Positions 12,301 through 24,308 of a DNA stretch of 64,000 bases are shown here, piece after piece. The stretch lies in NCBI GenBank assembly GCA_029844215.1, contig CM056724.1, forward strand, positions 4,520,307 through 4,584,306, given 5' to 3'. The position numbers were made by a program, and so were the translations under genes. The stretch comes from Przewalskia tangutica (Eukaryota > Streptophyta > Magnoliopsida > Solanales > Solanaceae). Numbering within the stretch: position 1 is the stretch's first letter; each line of letters opens with the position of its first letter. The notes below the pieces were generated by a model. It saw nothing but the letters and a program-made list of their open reading frames with translations. It did not search any database and was not told the origin of the DNA.

Positions 12301-15300
12301 CCATGAACAAAATCGTTAATTACGTGAAACTTCAATGTCATACAGAAAATGCAGAGGCCTAATGGTGCAAGTCCTTACCTGCTTAGCAGTTCTCGAAGTT
12401 CAATGCTATAAACATTGTCATCATCCGGTATATAAAATGTATCAACCCTTCCAACGGACCCATCATCCTGACCAGAAGGCGTGTCGAACCAGTCATCAAT
12501 TGCCTCTTCATGCCACTCGCCATGTGGTTCTTCTTGTGCATGGTTTTGTTCTTCAATGCCACCATCCAAACTTTCTGGATAAGATTGATTACGAGTCCCT
12601 TCCTCTGTGGCATCATCTACCCAGTCATTCTGATCAGCATACAAATGCTGTGACTCACTTCCCTCACGTTCCGTTACAAATTCCTCTGGCTCTTCCGCTT
12701 GCTCTGAATCACTTTCTTCAGGCTCCTCTGCCTGAGCTGATGAACCTTCCCAGTCATAATTTTCAAAGATATTTCTATCCAAATCACGAAAATAACCATC
12801 TACCACCTCATGAGAATCACTTGCCTCACTTTGCGGTGCATCATTTTCATGGAAGGTTGCATGGTCTTCTTGTAAATGACCTTGCAGACTCCCTTCAATA
12901 GCCGCAGCTTCCTGCAACCATCCGTCACCAGCATTTTCCACCAAGTTTCTATTCCTGTTATTTTGTCTTTCAGGTAAACTGCTAGAAAACTCCAAATTTG
13001 GCGTGACTTGCTCATGATCCTCATCTTCTCCAACTTGCTCCGAAGTTTCACCTATTTGTTCAATGTCATATTGATGATTCGCATGCTCACAGATAGAGCT
13101 TGCTGAGTTCACTCTCTCTTCATTAATAAGTTCGGATTGATCATAGGATTCGTCTATTACCTCTTGTTCACTATTTGATTGACATGGTTGAGGGCCATCA
13201 TCCTTTGCAGAGGACGGCTGCATATTACTAGTAGAACCACACACATTATCGTCCATTCTGGACAAAATTTCCTCCCTGTTTGAAACCATTTTATGTGTCA
13301 GGTAAGACGGTTGGTTAGAAAAAGTTATGTTTGCCAGATACTATTTATGAGAACAAATGTACCTTTTGGCTGACAAAAGAGGACACTACTAAGATAATAT
13401 TACTGCAAGCAAGTGAAAACAACTCGAGAGGTCACAATTAAAGTTTATTGTTGAAATGGCACTGGAGATTCAATAAGGAAGATAAAGCACTCTGGGGGAG
13501 AATCTTGGTTGAAAGATTCTCTATGGAGAATCAATGGTGCACTAAAGTAGCCACATCACCTCATGGCTGGAAGCATTGCTGGAACAATTTCGAGGCAAAT
13601 ATGGGCTTCATTAGTGGTAACGGAAGGAAGATAAAGTTTTGGGAAGATGCATGGTTGGGCCACACTCCTCTTAAAGAGCAATTCTTGGATATTTATATAT
13701 CAACTCGGCACAATGTAGTAGTTGCAGAATTTTATTCAACACAAGGCTGGACTCTCTTTCTTAGAAGGAATGTAAACGATTGGGAAGTAGAACGTGTATG
13801 CCTTTTGCTTCAGCTGCTAAGCAACATAGCTTTGGATTGCAACAAAGCAGATTCTATTAGTTGGAAGGGGCTTTTGGCCTTGGCAAAAAAATGGATTAGC
13901 AAGGCACCTTTGAAGGTCTCTTGCTTCTCTTGGATCGTGGCTAGAGAGGCTTGTCTCACTCATTCCAACTTTCAAAAGAGGAAAATTCAGTTTCGCAGTA
14001 GGTGCCCCATGTGTGAAGAGCACTATGAAGATGTTGGCCACCTCTTTTTGCATTGTAGAGTCTACTCAGCTATGGAGCATGTTTTTGACAATCTTACGCA
14101 TGTCCTGGTCCATGCCAAAATCCACTAGGGAGCTACTGCAATGTGCAAGAAATCTCAAAAGACTTGGAATACCATCCCCCAATCCATTTGGTGGAGCTTG
14201 AAAGAAATGACAGAATTTTTGAAGGCCCAAGAGAAATTTACATAGCCTTAAGCAAAGATGTCTTATTTAGCTAGCTTTTTGGTGCAACCTGGTTATTGTA
14301 CATGATGTTGATGCAATTTTTGATACAATACAGGATCTGCACAATCTGTAGTTATGTTTTTTTTATTCGCACTGGCTTAGTGCAAGCATTTATAAAATCT
14401 CTGATTACTTATCAAAAACAAAAACAAAAAAACTCAAAACATCCAAAAACATACACCAAGGAATTGATGGACTCATGTTGAGAGAACTCATTTTTGCCAA
14501 CAAAGAAAAAAAGCAGAAATCAAAGAAAGAGTGCTCTTTTTCAACTCCAGACAGACAGGATGCGACATTCACTGATTTATCAACGGAAGCAACAAAAAGA
14601 AGAAAGCACTACCGAGCAGTTTCTAACAAAGAGAATTGATGATTACAATTGTGAGAGCTACTCCCTCTCTGTTCCAATTTATGTGACACTCTTTCCTTTT
14701 TAGTCCGTCCTAAAAAGAATGATATCTTTCTATATTTAGTAACAATAAAATTTTAAAATACCCATTTTACCCATAACGAGATGTTTTATAGCCACATAAA
14801 TTTTTATGGCTTATTTTAGACCACAAGTTTCAAAAGTCTTCTCTGTCTTAAACTTTGTGCCCAATCAAACACCTTCACATAAATTAGGACGGAGGGAATA
14901 ATTCTTTTGACAAAAAGTAAGAGATCAAGGTAGAAGTGCGGAGCGGATAACTTGTTGAAAGCATCTAAGTAGTAACCCCCCCCCCCCCCCCACAAACCTG
15001 CTAGATAAGTGAGTTACTGCATCTGAAATAGCTCATTACTTTAAGGTGGATAAAAAGGGCTTCACATCCAGGTCCATTTTTACCTTAAGTCAGACACAGT
15101 ATGTCTTTGCCTCAGTAAGCCCAGTTCACTTGCTGCAATTGAAGCAGTTCTTTCATCATTCGTCAAGCTATCATTTCGCAGAAACCTTCCCCGGAGTAAT
15201 GACTGCACCACACAAAGTTTTCCAGTATTACAAGCAAGCTAGAGGTGGCAAATAATACAACAACATACCCAATGAAAATCCCACAATGTGGGGTCTGGGG

Positions 15301-17535
15301 AGGGTAGAATGTACACAGACCTCACCTCCGTCTTGGTAGGTAGAGCGGATGTTTCCGAGAGACTCTAGGCTCAAGATAAAGCATAATCAGGCAAAGCAAG
15401 CAAAGCAAACCAAAGTATGAGAAACAATCAACCTCAGACGAAATTAACACACTATGGACATGCAGATAGTAAAAATCAAATACGCAACGGTAATGCATTC
15501 TAACACCAGAGAGCAGTAGCTAACACCACTAAATAAGATAAATAAATTACACAGAGGTGGCAAATAATCTAGGGATAAAAATAATAGAAGCTGGATGAAG
15601 CTGGATGAAACAAGTACATGAGCCTAAGGATCCCAAATTTCACTGAAGACCAAGGATAAATACATTGTATGCACATTAATCTAAAAAGTACAAATGACTA
15701 GAATAAGTTCAAATAATACTTGCATTATGATTACACCAAATATCTCGGTATGCATGTTGATAAAGTACATTAATTAATCAGATCATAATTTATTTTTTTG
15801 AGACTTGATCAGATCATAATTTATTAATATCAAAGAAGTAACCAATTAATCAACTACATGAATCCTATGTTAACCATTTCGTTTTAATTGGGGCCTAATC
15901 TCTTAAAAGTATTAATAAAATCCCATGAGGCCAAGTTTGGTTCAACTAGAAATTTAAAAAGGCAGCCCGGAGCATTCCGTGTTCATATAGGGTCCAGAGA
16001 AGGGTGGCACCATAAAGAGTGTAATATAGGCAGTCTACACTAACACAAACAGAGGTATTAATGATTGATTCCACGGTTCGAAACAGTGACCTATAAGTAA
16101 CACGGCAACAACTTTACCATTGCTCCATGGCTCTTCTTCTCAACTAGAAATTCAAAATTTTAATCAATTTTACAATATTAATTATTAGTCAGAAAATATT
16201 AATTTTATATTTTTACTGATTTACATGCCTTGATCACAATGCAACATTGCGATTTGTGACCAACTAGAGAGACACATGGCATTGTATTTTAGCAGAATCT
16301 TTAATTATAATCTAATAATTAATACTTTAAGCACCCCCAAGAATTAACCATTTAGCCAACTCTCGCCAAGTGAACTTGCAAGATATCAGCAAATTTGGTC
16401 AATCTCCTTTTTTTTTTGTTTACCTCTTTATCTTTCGCACTCTTTTTGCTAGCATTAATTATTTTTCCATTTGCTCTCAAGGACATGAGAACATTTAGCA
16501 TGTAAAGCCCTTTAACAATAGACTAGAACATCTTAATGCACAGAACACAATCACGTTTAACTTTGATACCAAAAATAAGGAGACTTCCATTCCTCACTTC
16601 CCATGTATGATATATAGTAAAAAACATGATCAGAGGCGGACCCAGAATATAGTGTTTATGCATTAACTTGCCACCGAACCCATAGTCATCATAGTTACTG
16701 TGTTCGCAATTAAATATGTATACATAATTAGTGGATTCCTAATACAAATACATAAGTTACTAGGTTCGTCCGAGCCCGTAGCTTATATGCCCCCTCCGCC
16801 CCTAGACAGGATATCAGCAATGCAAATCCTTAAATAACATCTACCATACCATATTATGATACTCTAGGGGGGAAAGCACTTCTACTGAAGCCTAACCTGA
16901 ATCCGATTGCGATAGGCAAAGTCTGATACAGGCTTACACTCCAACAATCCCTGAAGTTCCTTTTCCCTTTCCCGCTGAGACTTCATAAGTAAATCAACAA
17001 GAGCTTGTCTACCACAGAGTCTGCGTAAGGCCTTTCTCTCTCCGTGTCGTGAATTATCGACCAACAACCCATCACGCACTTGTTCAAATTGAGGATCAAC
17101 TTCATCTCTAGGAGAACTTGTGCCACTCTGAGGATTATTCGTTCGCACCCTCTCCCTTATGATTCTCACCTTTACGCGTTCATTCAATGATTGTGAATTA
17201 CTCTTTGCACCAGTGTGCATCCATTCCTGAATAATCTGCCTCACTCTTTCACGTTCAACCTCCCCAAGATCACTAGATTGATCTGAGCTAACACTTCGGC
17301 CATCATCAAAGTAATTATCCAACTCGATATGGTTCTGGTGCTCGTTGGCCCCACCATTTCGGTTGACAAACCGTTGACCATCCGGCTCACCCTCAAGCTC
17401 CCTCCACATTTGAAGAATAGATGATGCTCGGGTTCTCGGCCTATCATGTTCACTCCGCTGCCTCGACACCGAGGACTGAGACTCTATAAATAAAGAACCA
17501 AATGCAGATATATTATGCAAGCCAGCAACAGCCAT
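9328..17535 (-). CDS. RING-type E3 ubiquitin ligase, seven coding exons
   Basis: Coding exons on the minus strand are 17535-16897, 15202-15084, 13275-12379, 12295-11986, 9997-9832, 9750-9639 and 9445-9328. All introns are GT-AG. The exons total 2361 nt, exactly 786 residues plus a stop. The C-terminus is a RING finger: C734, C737, C749, H751, C755, C758, C769, C772 (CCLC...CGHMCTCSKC...CPMC), split by the last intron. Before it lies a probable coiled coil (about 656-703, ELKIDMAVLQQRM). The middle (about 270-550) is acidic and low-complexity. The N-terminal MAVAGLHNIS and the R-rich region ending RNRIQSLLRGRFLRN are shared with a plant family of long C-terminal-RING proteins. Known family role: ubiquitin transfer from an E2; the substrate is unknown. 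An AG acceptor just before 17576 hints at a 5'UTR intron. No disabling change was found. Confidence 0.9.
10503..11617. mobile_element. Inner MULE-like foldback element
   Basis: Long inverted arms of roughly 230 bp carry 'GGAAAAGGGCCAAATATAC' on the left and 'GGGGTATATTTAGCCCTTTT' on the right. A perfect 9-bp target duplication, TATAAAAAA, flanks it at 10494-10502 and 11618-11626. Length and TSD fit a non-autonomous Mutator-like foldback. A TS-type SINE lies inside (11106-11222). Confidence 0.75.
11106..11222 (+). repeat. TS-type SINE
   Basis: It reads as the TS SINE 3' body: CCTCTCTACC, AGGTAAGGTCTGTGTACACT, CTACCCTCTCCAGAC, then GGGATTTCACTAGGTATG. It lies inside the inner foldback element and is antisense to the E3 gene. 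Confidence 0.7.
13442..14430 (+). mobile_element. 5'-truncated LINE, 3' end with zf-RVT domain
   Basis: An open frame at 13448-14128 encodes 226 residues of the C-terminal part of a plant LINE ORF2. It has the reverse-transcriptase zinc-binding pattern CPMCEEHYEDVGHLFLHC near the end. A non-coding tail runs to ACTTATC followed by an A-rich stretch (about 14407-14430), the usual LINE 3' end. It lies in intron 2 of the RING E3 gene, antisense. The RT core itself is absent, so it cannot move. Confidence 0.8.
14661..14898. mobile_element. Stowaway-type MITE in intron 2
   Basis: Inverted ends CTCCCTCTCTGTTCCAATTT and AAATTAGGACGGAGGGAA, with TA dinucleotide duplications at 14659-14660 and 14899-14900. 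These are the hallmarks of a Tc1/mariner-derived Stowaway element. Confidence 0.85.
14977..14991. repeat. Poly-C tract
   Basis: An uninterrupted run of about 14 C bases in intron 2; its length is likely variable and error-prone. Confidence 0.8.
15257..15552 (-). repeat. Full TS-like SINE in intron 1
   Basis: The 3' part (on the minus strand) has the TS signature: CTACCCTCCCCAGACCCCAC and GGGTATGTTGTTGT. A perfect 16-bp target duplication, AGAGGTGGCAAATAAT, flanks it at 15241-15256 and 15553-15568, giving a 296-bp insertion. It has the same strand as the RING E3 gene. Confidence 0.85.
15955..16139 (-). repeat. tRNA-derived SINE in intron 1
   Basis: On the minus strand the head has an A-box-like GGAGCAATGGTAAAGT and a B box centred on the complement of GGTTCGAAAC (16075-16084). 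The 3' end is CCGGGCTGCCTTTTTAAA. The target duplication TCAACTAGAAATT lies at 15942-15954 and 16140-16152. The internal Pol III promoter looks partly decayed. Confidence 0.85.
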
Positions 17536-17576
17536 AGTACTATTGCCGCGTCCAACACTTTCAATTCTGAACCATC

Positions 17577-18880
17577 CTAATAATCACCAGATCTGTTCAT
17601 AAGCATCAAGATTATGTTAATTATTGAAAGAAACTAATTACTCGCATCGCCAAATACTCTTTTCCAATTCAACGACACATTTATAAAGCTGAAATGCACC
17701 AAAATCTGCAAATATCATAAACAAAACAAACAAACAAAATAAAAATAAAGAAACACAGCCAATAATTCTGTTGGGCAGTCTGATATGCATGAGGATCTAA
17801 TATAAATATGTGGATTAACTCATAAAAAATCACCCAAAATTTTAACTTAACCCCAAATGAAACAAAAGCTTATCCCTAAATGAAACAAAACTTATCCCCT
17901 AACCTCCCAACAAGTAATCCAAAGAACCCCCCTTTTTTTTTTGCAGAATGGGCCTAAAAAGAGGAAAAGTGATCTGCATCTCTTTTCTTTTTCTCTGACA
18001 AAAGTGTAAAAAGTAAAATTCAAATTTCAAATCTGAGAAGTACTTCTTCAAGACAGCAAAATACCCCACCCCACCTACTCACATCCACCCAACCCCAGAA
18101 AACAGGGGGGGGGGGGGGAGGAGGAGAGAAAATAAATTACTTAAAAATCAAATCTTTAAGAATAACAACATACACAGTGTGCGGTCTGGGGAGGATATCC
18201 AGACCTTACACCTAGACCTTTATTGGGGGATAGAGAGTCATTTTCGGGCTCAAAAGTATAGCAGATCAAATATTTAAGAACAAATCAAGAAAATTTCCAC
18301 AGTATACAAAAAAAAAAAACTTCATGAATTTACACAATACAAGTCAAAATGAACTACTCTAAATTCCAATATAACTAGAAAGACTTGCAAAATTAAGCTT
18401 ATACAGTTATACATACAGAAGTATGAACTGTATAAAGCATATTGAACACAATATTAAACAATGCAATACCAAAAAAAAAACATCAAAAGCAAACAGAATA
18501 TGATTCTTGATTATTTAAAATTAAAAAAGACTTGCCTTTTAGTATTTAACAGCTTATTTGAACACAATTGTTGACTTAAGAGTACTCAAAGAATCAAGAA
18601 ACCCACCAACCCAAATACAACAAGGTTGCAATATGTCGTGTAATATTCAGAGATAAATGAGAGGAAAAGAACGATTTTTTTGGTCATATTGAAAGGAAAA
18701 AGAGAAATATAAGAAGTTAAAAATGGAAGGGGAAAATTATTAGGAAAGTAATAATTGAAGGAAGGGGACACGTCACTTCTTTTTTTTTGGACCATTTATT
18801 TATTTTATTTTCTTTAATTTTACCCTTAATTTTTGCCGTAGCTCTAACGTCTATTTCCTTTTTTTTTTGTTAATAGCATT
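17577..18880. other. Upstream region of the RING E3 gene
   Basis: This should hold the promoter and 5'UTR of the minus-strand gene, but no TATA box or start site can be fixed. It includes a TS SINE (18163-18264), a poly-G run (about 18103-18119) and A-rich tracts. Bases 17536-17576 may be the last 5'UTR exon, since TTATTAG precedes it on the minus strand. Confidence 0.4.
18163..18264 (-). repeat. TS-type SINE, truncated
   Basis: It has the TS 3' body in complement (AACAACATACACAGTGTGCG, GTCTGGGGAGG). Flanking direct repeats ATCAAATCTTTAAGAA (18147-18162) and ATCAAATATTTAAGAA (18265-18280) differ at one base. Confidence 0.75.
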
Positions 18881-18891
18881 TTTAGACTCTT

Positions 18892-19012
18892 TTTTTTTCC
18901 ACTCGGTGTCTCTCTACCGCACAAAGATAGAGATTTTGTGGAGTTAAGATTTGTGTACATCTTTAACTCTCCAGATTTCACTGTGTGAGATTACATTGAG
19001 TATGTTGTTATT
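18892..19012 (+). repeat. Degenerate TS-type SINE
   Basis: It contains TCTCTCTACC, AAGATTTGTGTACATCTTTA and GAGTATGTTGTTATTAT in TS order. It is more diverged than the other copies. Confidence 0.55.
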
Positions 19013-19021
19013 ATCGATTTT

Positions 19022-19180
19022 TCAAGCGGTGTTCGTTACCTGCATTGGAGCCCGATTATATTTGAGTTAGTGTCGGAGTCTATTTCTAAGAAAGCGCTCC
19101 CTGCCAAAATTTTCTCATTTCCAAAGTTCGAACCTGAGACCTCTGACTAAATGAGAAGCAGTTTCATCCACTGGATCATA
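19022..19180 (-). repeat. tRNA-derived SINE of another family, degenerate
   Basis: The plus strand shows AGTTCGAACCTGAGACCTCTG, the complement of a tRNA B-box region, and GCATTGGAGCCCGATTATAT nearer the 3' end. The order fits a plant SINE on the minus strand. No target duplication was identified. Confidence 0.55.
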
Positions 19181-19386
19181 TTCTTTGATGATATTAGCAT
19201 TCTTAGTCTCATAGTTATGAATAGATTTTAATTTTATTGTTATGATATATGACTCAATATTTCAACTTTTAATTAGTTAAAGTAGTCGATTTTGATTCTT
19301 TTATATATGAAATATATTATATTTATGCTATTTTTAAAAGTTTATTATCCTCAGATATAAAATAATAATGCGAATTAATATAACAT

Positions 19387-19435
19387 CACTTTTTCAGATT
19401 TCACTTATGTAATTACACTAGGTATGTCGTTGTTT
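19387..19435 (+). repeat. TS-type SINE 3' fragment
   Basis: Only the end of the TS body is present (CAGATTTCACTTATG, ACTAGGTATGTCGTTGT). Confidence 0.4.
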
Positions 19436-19658
19436 TTTTAAAAATTAGATATCATAGGGTTAAAATTATAATTTATGATAATTGAGGGACTAACATGCTA
19501 TTGTCTTTTTCCTCCTCGCTTTTTGTTCATAGTAAGATGAAATGGGTGCTTGCCACGTGGTGACTGTTATTTTCCACGGGTGACTTTAGCATTTTCTTTT
19601 TCACTTTGGCCTTTTACGGTAAGCTGTGGAGCGGGAGCTATAGTAATAGTGACTTCCT

Positions 19659-19697
19659 AACGTTTTTATATCGTAACGTTTTTATATCGTAACGTTT
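19659..19697. repeat. 16-bp tandem repeat
   Basis: About 2.4 copies of TAACGTTTTTATATCG, just upstream of the hAT element. No function is suggested. Confidence 0.7.
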
Positions 19698-19814
19698 TGG
19701 TCTTGTAAGTATATAATATATATAACTATAATTAATTTACTATTTCTAGATTATTCTAGTGTCTGCAACTGTTGTTGACTTGTGCAACAGAAATGATATT
19801 TCACCCTTGAGAAT

Positions 19815-22800
19815 CAGGCCTAGCCAGTGGGTCGGGCTGGACCGATCCCGAATAATTTAAAAAACAAAAATTAATGGTAACGGACTTCGAATCGGGACGG
19901 GACATGGTATGGTCTCGTCTGGCCCGGTCCCGCGATGATCCGACCCGTCCTGCGTCCCGTCTCGGTCCCGCCCGAAATCCAGCCAATTGCAAAAATAACC
20001 GTTGCAATAACGGTCATTTTACTTTGGCCGTTTTGGCCTCCCCCAACCCCTTTTATATTTATTTTTAACTCCTAAGTTATTATATTTACACTTTAACCCA
20101 ATTTTTCAACTATAAATACCTCATTTTCTCTTTTTATTTCTCACAAATCTTCCTACAATCTCTTATCTCTCTAATCTCTCAATCAATCAATATATATACA
20201 ACACTGTCTACTGCATATTCAATCTATTTATTAATTTGAAAATTGGGAGTGAAGTTGGCAACTAGCTTGAGGATTATCTATCGAGCAAAGTTTCAATTTT
20301 CAACCTCTCGATTACACGTCGACTCTACGTCGGCGTTTAGTACATTCGTTCTTTCATTAAATTATTATTTTGTCTTTATTTCATTTAGCACATTTAATTT
20401 CATTATCTTTAACTATTTATTAGCATAATTAAAATGAAAGGACTGAGAGGTATCTTGGATAAGGGTAAGGGTCGGGCTTCTTCTAGTAGGGGTAACAAGG
20501 GCAGGGGGACTTCTTCTAGTATTTCTAGTCCTACTCCTAGACAAGATGATTTTATTGATCCTAAACAATTTCCTGAAATACCATATGATCTTGACGATCA
20601 TGTATTTTCTCAAAATGAAGAAAACATTGATTTAGATGTCACTCTAGATGATGATACACCCACTAATGTAAATGATGATACACTCACTATTGAAATGTCT
20701 CATATTTCCCATAGTATGAGACGAGGTCCGGTAAAACGACCATTAAAATCAGTTGTATGGAAATATTTTCACAAGGACGTACCGAATCAAGTAGCTATAT
20801 GTAAAACTTGTAAAGATGTTTATACTTTTAAAACTGGACAAGGTCATGGTGGGACGGGGGGTTTAGCAAGACACCTATTGCAAAAACACAAAGCTTTGCA
20901 TGCCCAATACATTATTGAAAAAGATGATGAGCAAGCGCCCTCTAAATCGGGACAAGATTCACATACTGTCCCGGACAAAGTACATAGTCAAATTAACCCT
21001 ATGACGGGGGAGTTGTAGGTCCTAAATACGATAAACATAAAGATAGGGAAGCACTAGCAAAATTAGTTGTTGTGGAGGGTTTACCTTTTTCATTTCCTGA
21101 ATCTCCTGGTTTTATTCATTATATTAGAGATATGTATAATCCTGCTTATAAAGATTTTCCTAGATCAACTGTTAAGAGTGATGTATTTAAACTTGCACAT
21201 GAATATCAACAGTATTTACGTTATTCATTATATAATTTTAATGGCAAAGTCGCTCTAACTTCTGATATAGGTCGTAGTACTAACGGTCATGATTATTTAA
21301 CGGTAATCTGTCATTGAATAGTTTATAAATGGTCTATGCAAAAACGTACTTTATCATATAGATATATAGATAGTAGGCACACTGGTGAGTTTATTTCAGA
21401 AAATATTTATTTAATCTGCGATTATTAAGGAATAACTGATAAAGTTATGAGTATTACATTAGATAATGCATCTTCTAACAATGCTGCCATTTATGTTTTA
21501 AAAGAAGTTTTAACTCCGTCTTTTTTAAAAAAAATCATATAAAATGTGTGTGTCATATTATAACTTAGTTGTAAAGGATATTCTTTCACTTTTTCAAGAT
21601 ATTCTTGAAAAAATACAATTTCCTATAAACTTTATTTTTAAGAATAATAGAATTCAATGGAGAAAAGATTATAAAAAACTTGTCACGATTGTGGACTATC
21701 TTATAGAAAAATTACCGAAGAAGTACCCACTAGGTGGAATTCTTTATATGACCAACTACTTGTTGCTTATGATTATAGAAAATCTATCACTTTATTTTTT
21801 AACGCCCATAATCAAAATCGAACTGATATGATTATGGATAACGATTGAGACAAAATTAAAGAACTTATTGTATTTCTAGAGAATTTTCATCGAACAACAA
21901 AAGAATTTTCTACTATATATTATCCTACTATTTCAACTATCTTGTTTTATATAGCTATAATATTTTTACTGCTTAAAGAATATATGGAAAACCCTGCTTA
22001 TAAGGCATCTATTAAAAAAAGTTTATGAAAATAAAGAAATATTTTATTTCTATTCCCCCTATTTATATTATTGGTGTTGTATTAAACCGACTATTAAAGT
22101 AGACGGTTGTAAAAGTCTTATTGAAAATATTTATAATTGTATGGACGTACTATCACCTCCAACTCCCAAAAATTTAAATGTCTCACCACCTATTGAACAA
22201 ACGCTAGAAGAAGTGTTGGCTAGCGTAGAGGATGAATGCAAAAAAGTATATCAGCATTACCAGCAAGAAAGTGTTAGCAACCAACCGACTTTCGTACCAT
22301 CTTCTTCTACTTCAACACAACACTCTAAAAAACATGATGTTTCGGCGGCTAGTATTGAAAGCCTCATAAATAGAATGTGCGGTGGTAGCAATGTTAACCA
22401 AATTAGCGAGTTCGGTGTTTTTGTTTTGCAGGGTACTTTACCTTACCAAGCAGTTGTCAATCAAGACGGAAAGGAAGACTTGCTGAAATATTGGATGCAG
22501 AATGAGAATACATTTCCGACATTTTCAATGAGGACCTAAGATGTTTTGAACATTCAAGCGTCATCAGTCGCTTCTGAAAGCACTTTTTCTGCCGACAGAT
22601 TTCAAATAGGAGAGCACAGACAGTCAGACACTCATTAGCCGGAGACAACTTGGAGATGTCAGTACTATTCAGAGATTGGATACGAGCGGAGCGAAGAAGG
22701 TGCGGTCAACCAGAGATTAACGAATAAGAAGACGAAAATTACAATGACATCTTATCTGAAGGCATGAGTAGCGACGTGGAACAATTTGACCAACAAATAC

Positions 22801-23300
22801 CAATTCCAACCGAAGAACCACACGAAATTATAAAGAAACTAGAAAAAGTATTTTCAAATTGGTAATTTATTTCATTGCAATTTTAGTATTTTTTTCTATG
22901 TCTTTTGCAAAAAAAATCAACAACAATACACTACAATGTTGTAATTCTGAATCTTGTATATTTCAATGAAATAATTAATAATATAAGAGACACAAAAACA
23001 GCTTTGAATGTTTTTTTTACACTCTTCTTGTCTTTGTTCAATTATTTAGTTTATAAATATATATGACTATATGTTAGTATTTTTAATTTAGTGGAAAAAT
23101 TAAAAAAAAAACTTATCCCGCCCAACCCGCCCCGACTACCGACCCATCGCCTAATGCAGACGGCAGACGATCGACACGGTATCGTCTCGCTCGTACCGGT
23201 CCCGCTTGGCCCGTCCTATCCCGACCTCGCCCCTCCTTTCCGTCCCGACCCCGCCCATTCCGATCCCACTTGACCCGATCCGGCCCACTGGCCAGCCCTA
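19815..23300 (+). mobile_element. E2: end-to-end hAT DNA transposon, inactive
   Basis: The left end CAGGCCTAGCCAGTGGG pairs with the right end CCCACTGGCCAGCCCTA as imperfect inverted repeats. Flanking 8-bp duplications TTGAGAAT (19807-19814) and TTGAGAAC (23301-23308) match at 7 of 8, the size expected for hAT. Both subterminal zones are unusually GC-rich, packed with CCCG and CGGG motifs, in an AT-rich window. The interior carries a broken hAT transposase on the plus strand. Confidence 0.9.
20434..22727 (+). pseudogene. hAT transposase with BED zinc finger, broken
   Basis: The first open frame (20434-21018, 194 residues) has a BED-type finger at about residues 109-151: VWKYF...CKTCKDVY...GGTGGLARHLLQKHK. 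The homology continues, with a frame change, at 21072-21317 (the TSDIGRS region before the catalytic core). Stops and frameshifts break it repeatedly through 21340-22140. The frame 22141-22539 and the sequence after it give the C-terminal hAT dimerisation region (DLLKYWMQNENTFPTF; then SSVASESTFSA). Family role: binding the transposon ends and cutting them out. With many stops this copy cannot make full-length enzyme. The intact BED part could still be translated, but nothing shows that it is. Confidence 0.87.
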
Positions 23301-23655
23301 TTGAGAACTAGTACTATTATGAGTTATTTGGTTGGAAACAATTTATTTTAGATTAGTTATTTCATCTTTTATAGAAATAAAAATAGCATTATAATTATGA
23401 AATTAATTATGTCATGATTTTATTCCAATTAACCATGAGATAAAATCTCAAATTTAATCTCGATTGGGAACAAGTTATTTCGGTATTAATTATTTCATCC
23501 TTTCATAAAGATAAAAATAACACTATAATTATGGAATTAGTTATATCGCGATTTTATCTCAACCAAACATGAGATAAAATCTCAAATTTAATCTCGAATT
23601 AAATATCCCTTATCCCATACCAAATGAGCCCTTAATTTGGTAACTTAGCACAGGA

Positions 23656-23697
23656 TTAAATAAAATAAAATAAAATAAAATAAAATAAAATAAAAGA
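23656..23697. repeat. (TAAAA)n microsatellite
   Basis: About eight consecutive 5-bp units of AAAAT/TAAAA. Confidence 0.9.
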
Positions 23698-24059
23698 GCG
23701 GTGTGGTGCACTAAGCTCCCACTATGTGCGAACATCACATGATTAAATAATAAATACTGATAATATATCAACAAAATGATTAATTTTTTTGTGTACCTCT
23801 ACATATTCTTATACAATTAAAGAGGATCAATTCTAGAGGAGATCAATAAATGATTAATTTATAAAAAATTATCTTTATGAGATCATTAATATTATATCGA
23901 GTGTGTCTCTGAATTATACTGAATCAGTATAACTATTCTTCTTCTAACATACTAATGCAATTTGCATTCCGTATTAAATAATTTTTTCTCTTTATTTATT
24001 GATAAATTGGTAGTCGAATTATTTCTAGGTTATTAATTTACATTAATTTAATACACATT

Positions 24060-24132
24060 TAGACCCTTGTGATCCGGTCCTTTCCCGGACCCTACACATA
24101 GTGAGAACTTAGTGCATCGGACTGCCCTTAGC
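24060..24132 (+). repeat. SINE 3' fragment
   Basis: CCGGTCCTTTCCCGGACCCT and GTGCATCGGACTGCCCTTAG match the 3' end of a tRNA-derived SINE type with a 'GGGCTGCCC' tail. The head is missing. Confidence 0.55.
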
Positions 24133-24180
24133 TTGATACTATTTTTACATGAATGTCATTGTAATACTATAATTAATCAA

Positions 24181-24295
24181 TACATATTATCACTTTAGTG
24201 TATAAGTTTTTCCACGTTGCAATTATGAAAAAAAATGGACAGAAAGGGTTTTTATCGTAGTTAATATTAGTGGAAGGAAATAACTTGCTTTTAAT
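24181..24295 (+). repeat. Repeat arm, inverted copy at 38388-38499
   Basis: About 115 bp (including CCACGTTGCAATTATGAAAA and TCGTAGTTAATATTAGTGGA) recurs in opposite orientation at 38388-38499. The left copy lies immediately outside the E3 LTR. Confidence 0.75.
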
Positions 24296-24308
24296 AATTA
24301 ATTAATAC

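Larger units (their letters stand above)
23309..24308. other. AT-rich intergenic DNA with tandem duplication
   Basis: Two diverged copies of about 150 bp (23317-23460 and 23466-23610) share 'GATAAAATCTCAAATTTAAT'. They end in a stretch typical of 'ACCAAATGAGCCC' MITE ends. A (TAAAA)n run lies at 23656-23697. A short SINE piece (GGTGCACTAAGCTCCCACTA) lies at about 23708. No gene is seen. Confidence 0.55.

Noticed and set aside
12335..12901. 188-codon plus-strand open frame
   Set aside because: Antisense shadow of the acidic exon 3 of the RING E3 gene, whose minus-strand frame fits the splice sites and protein family.
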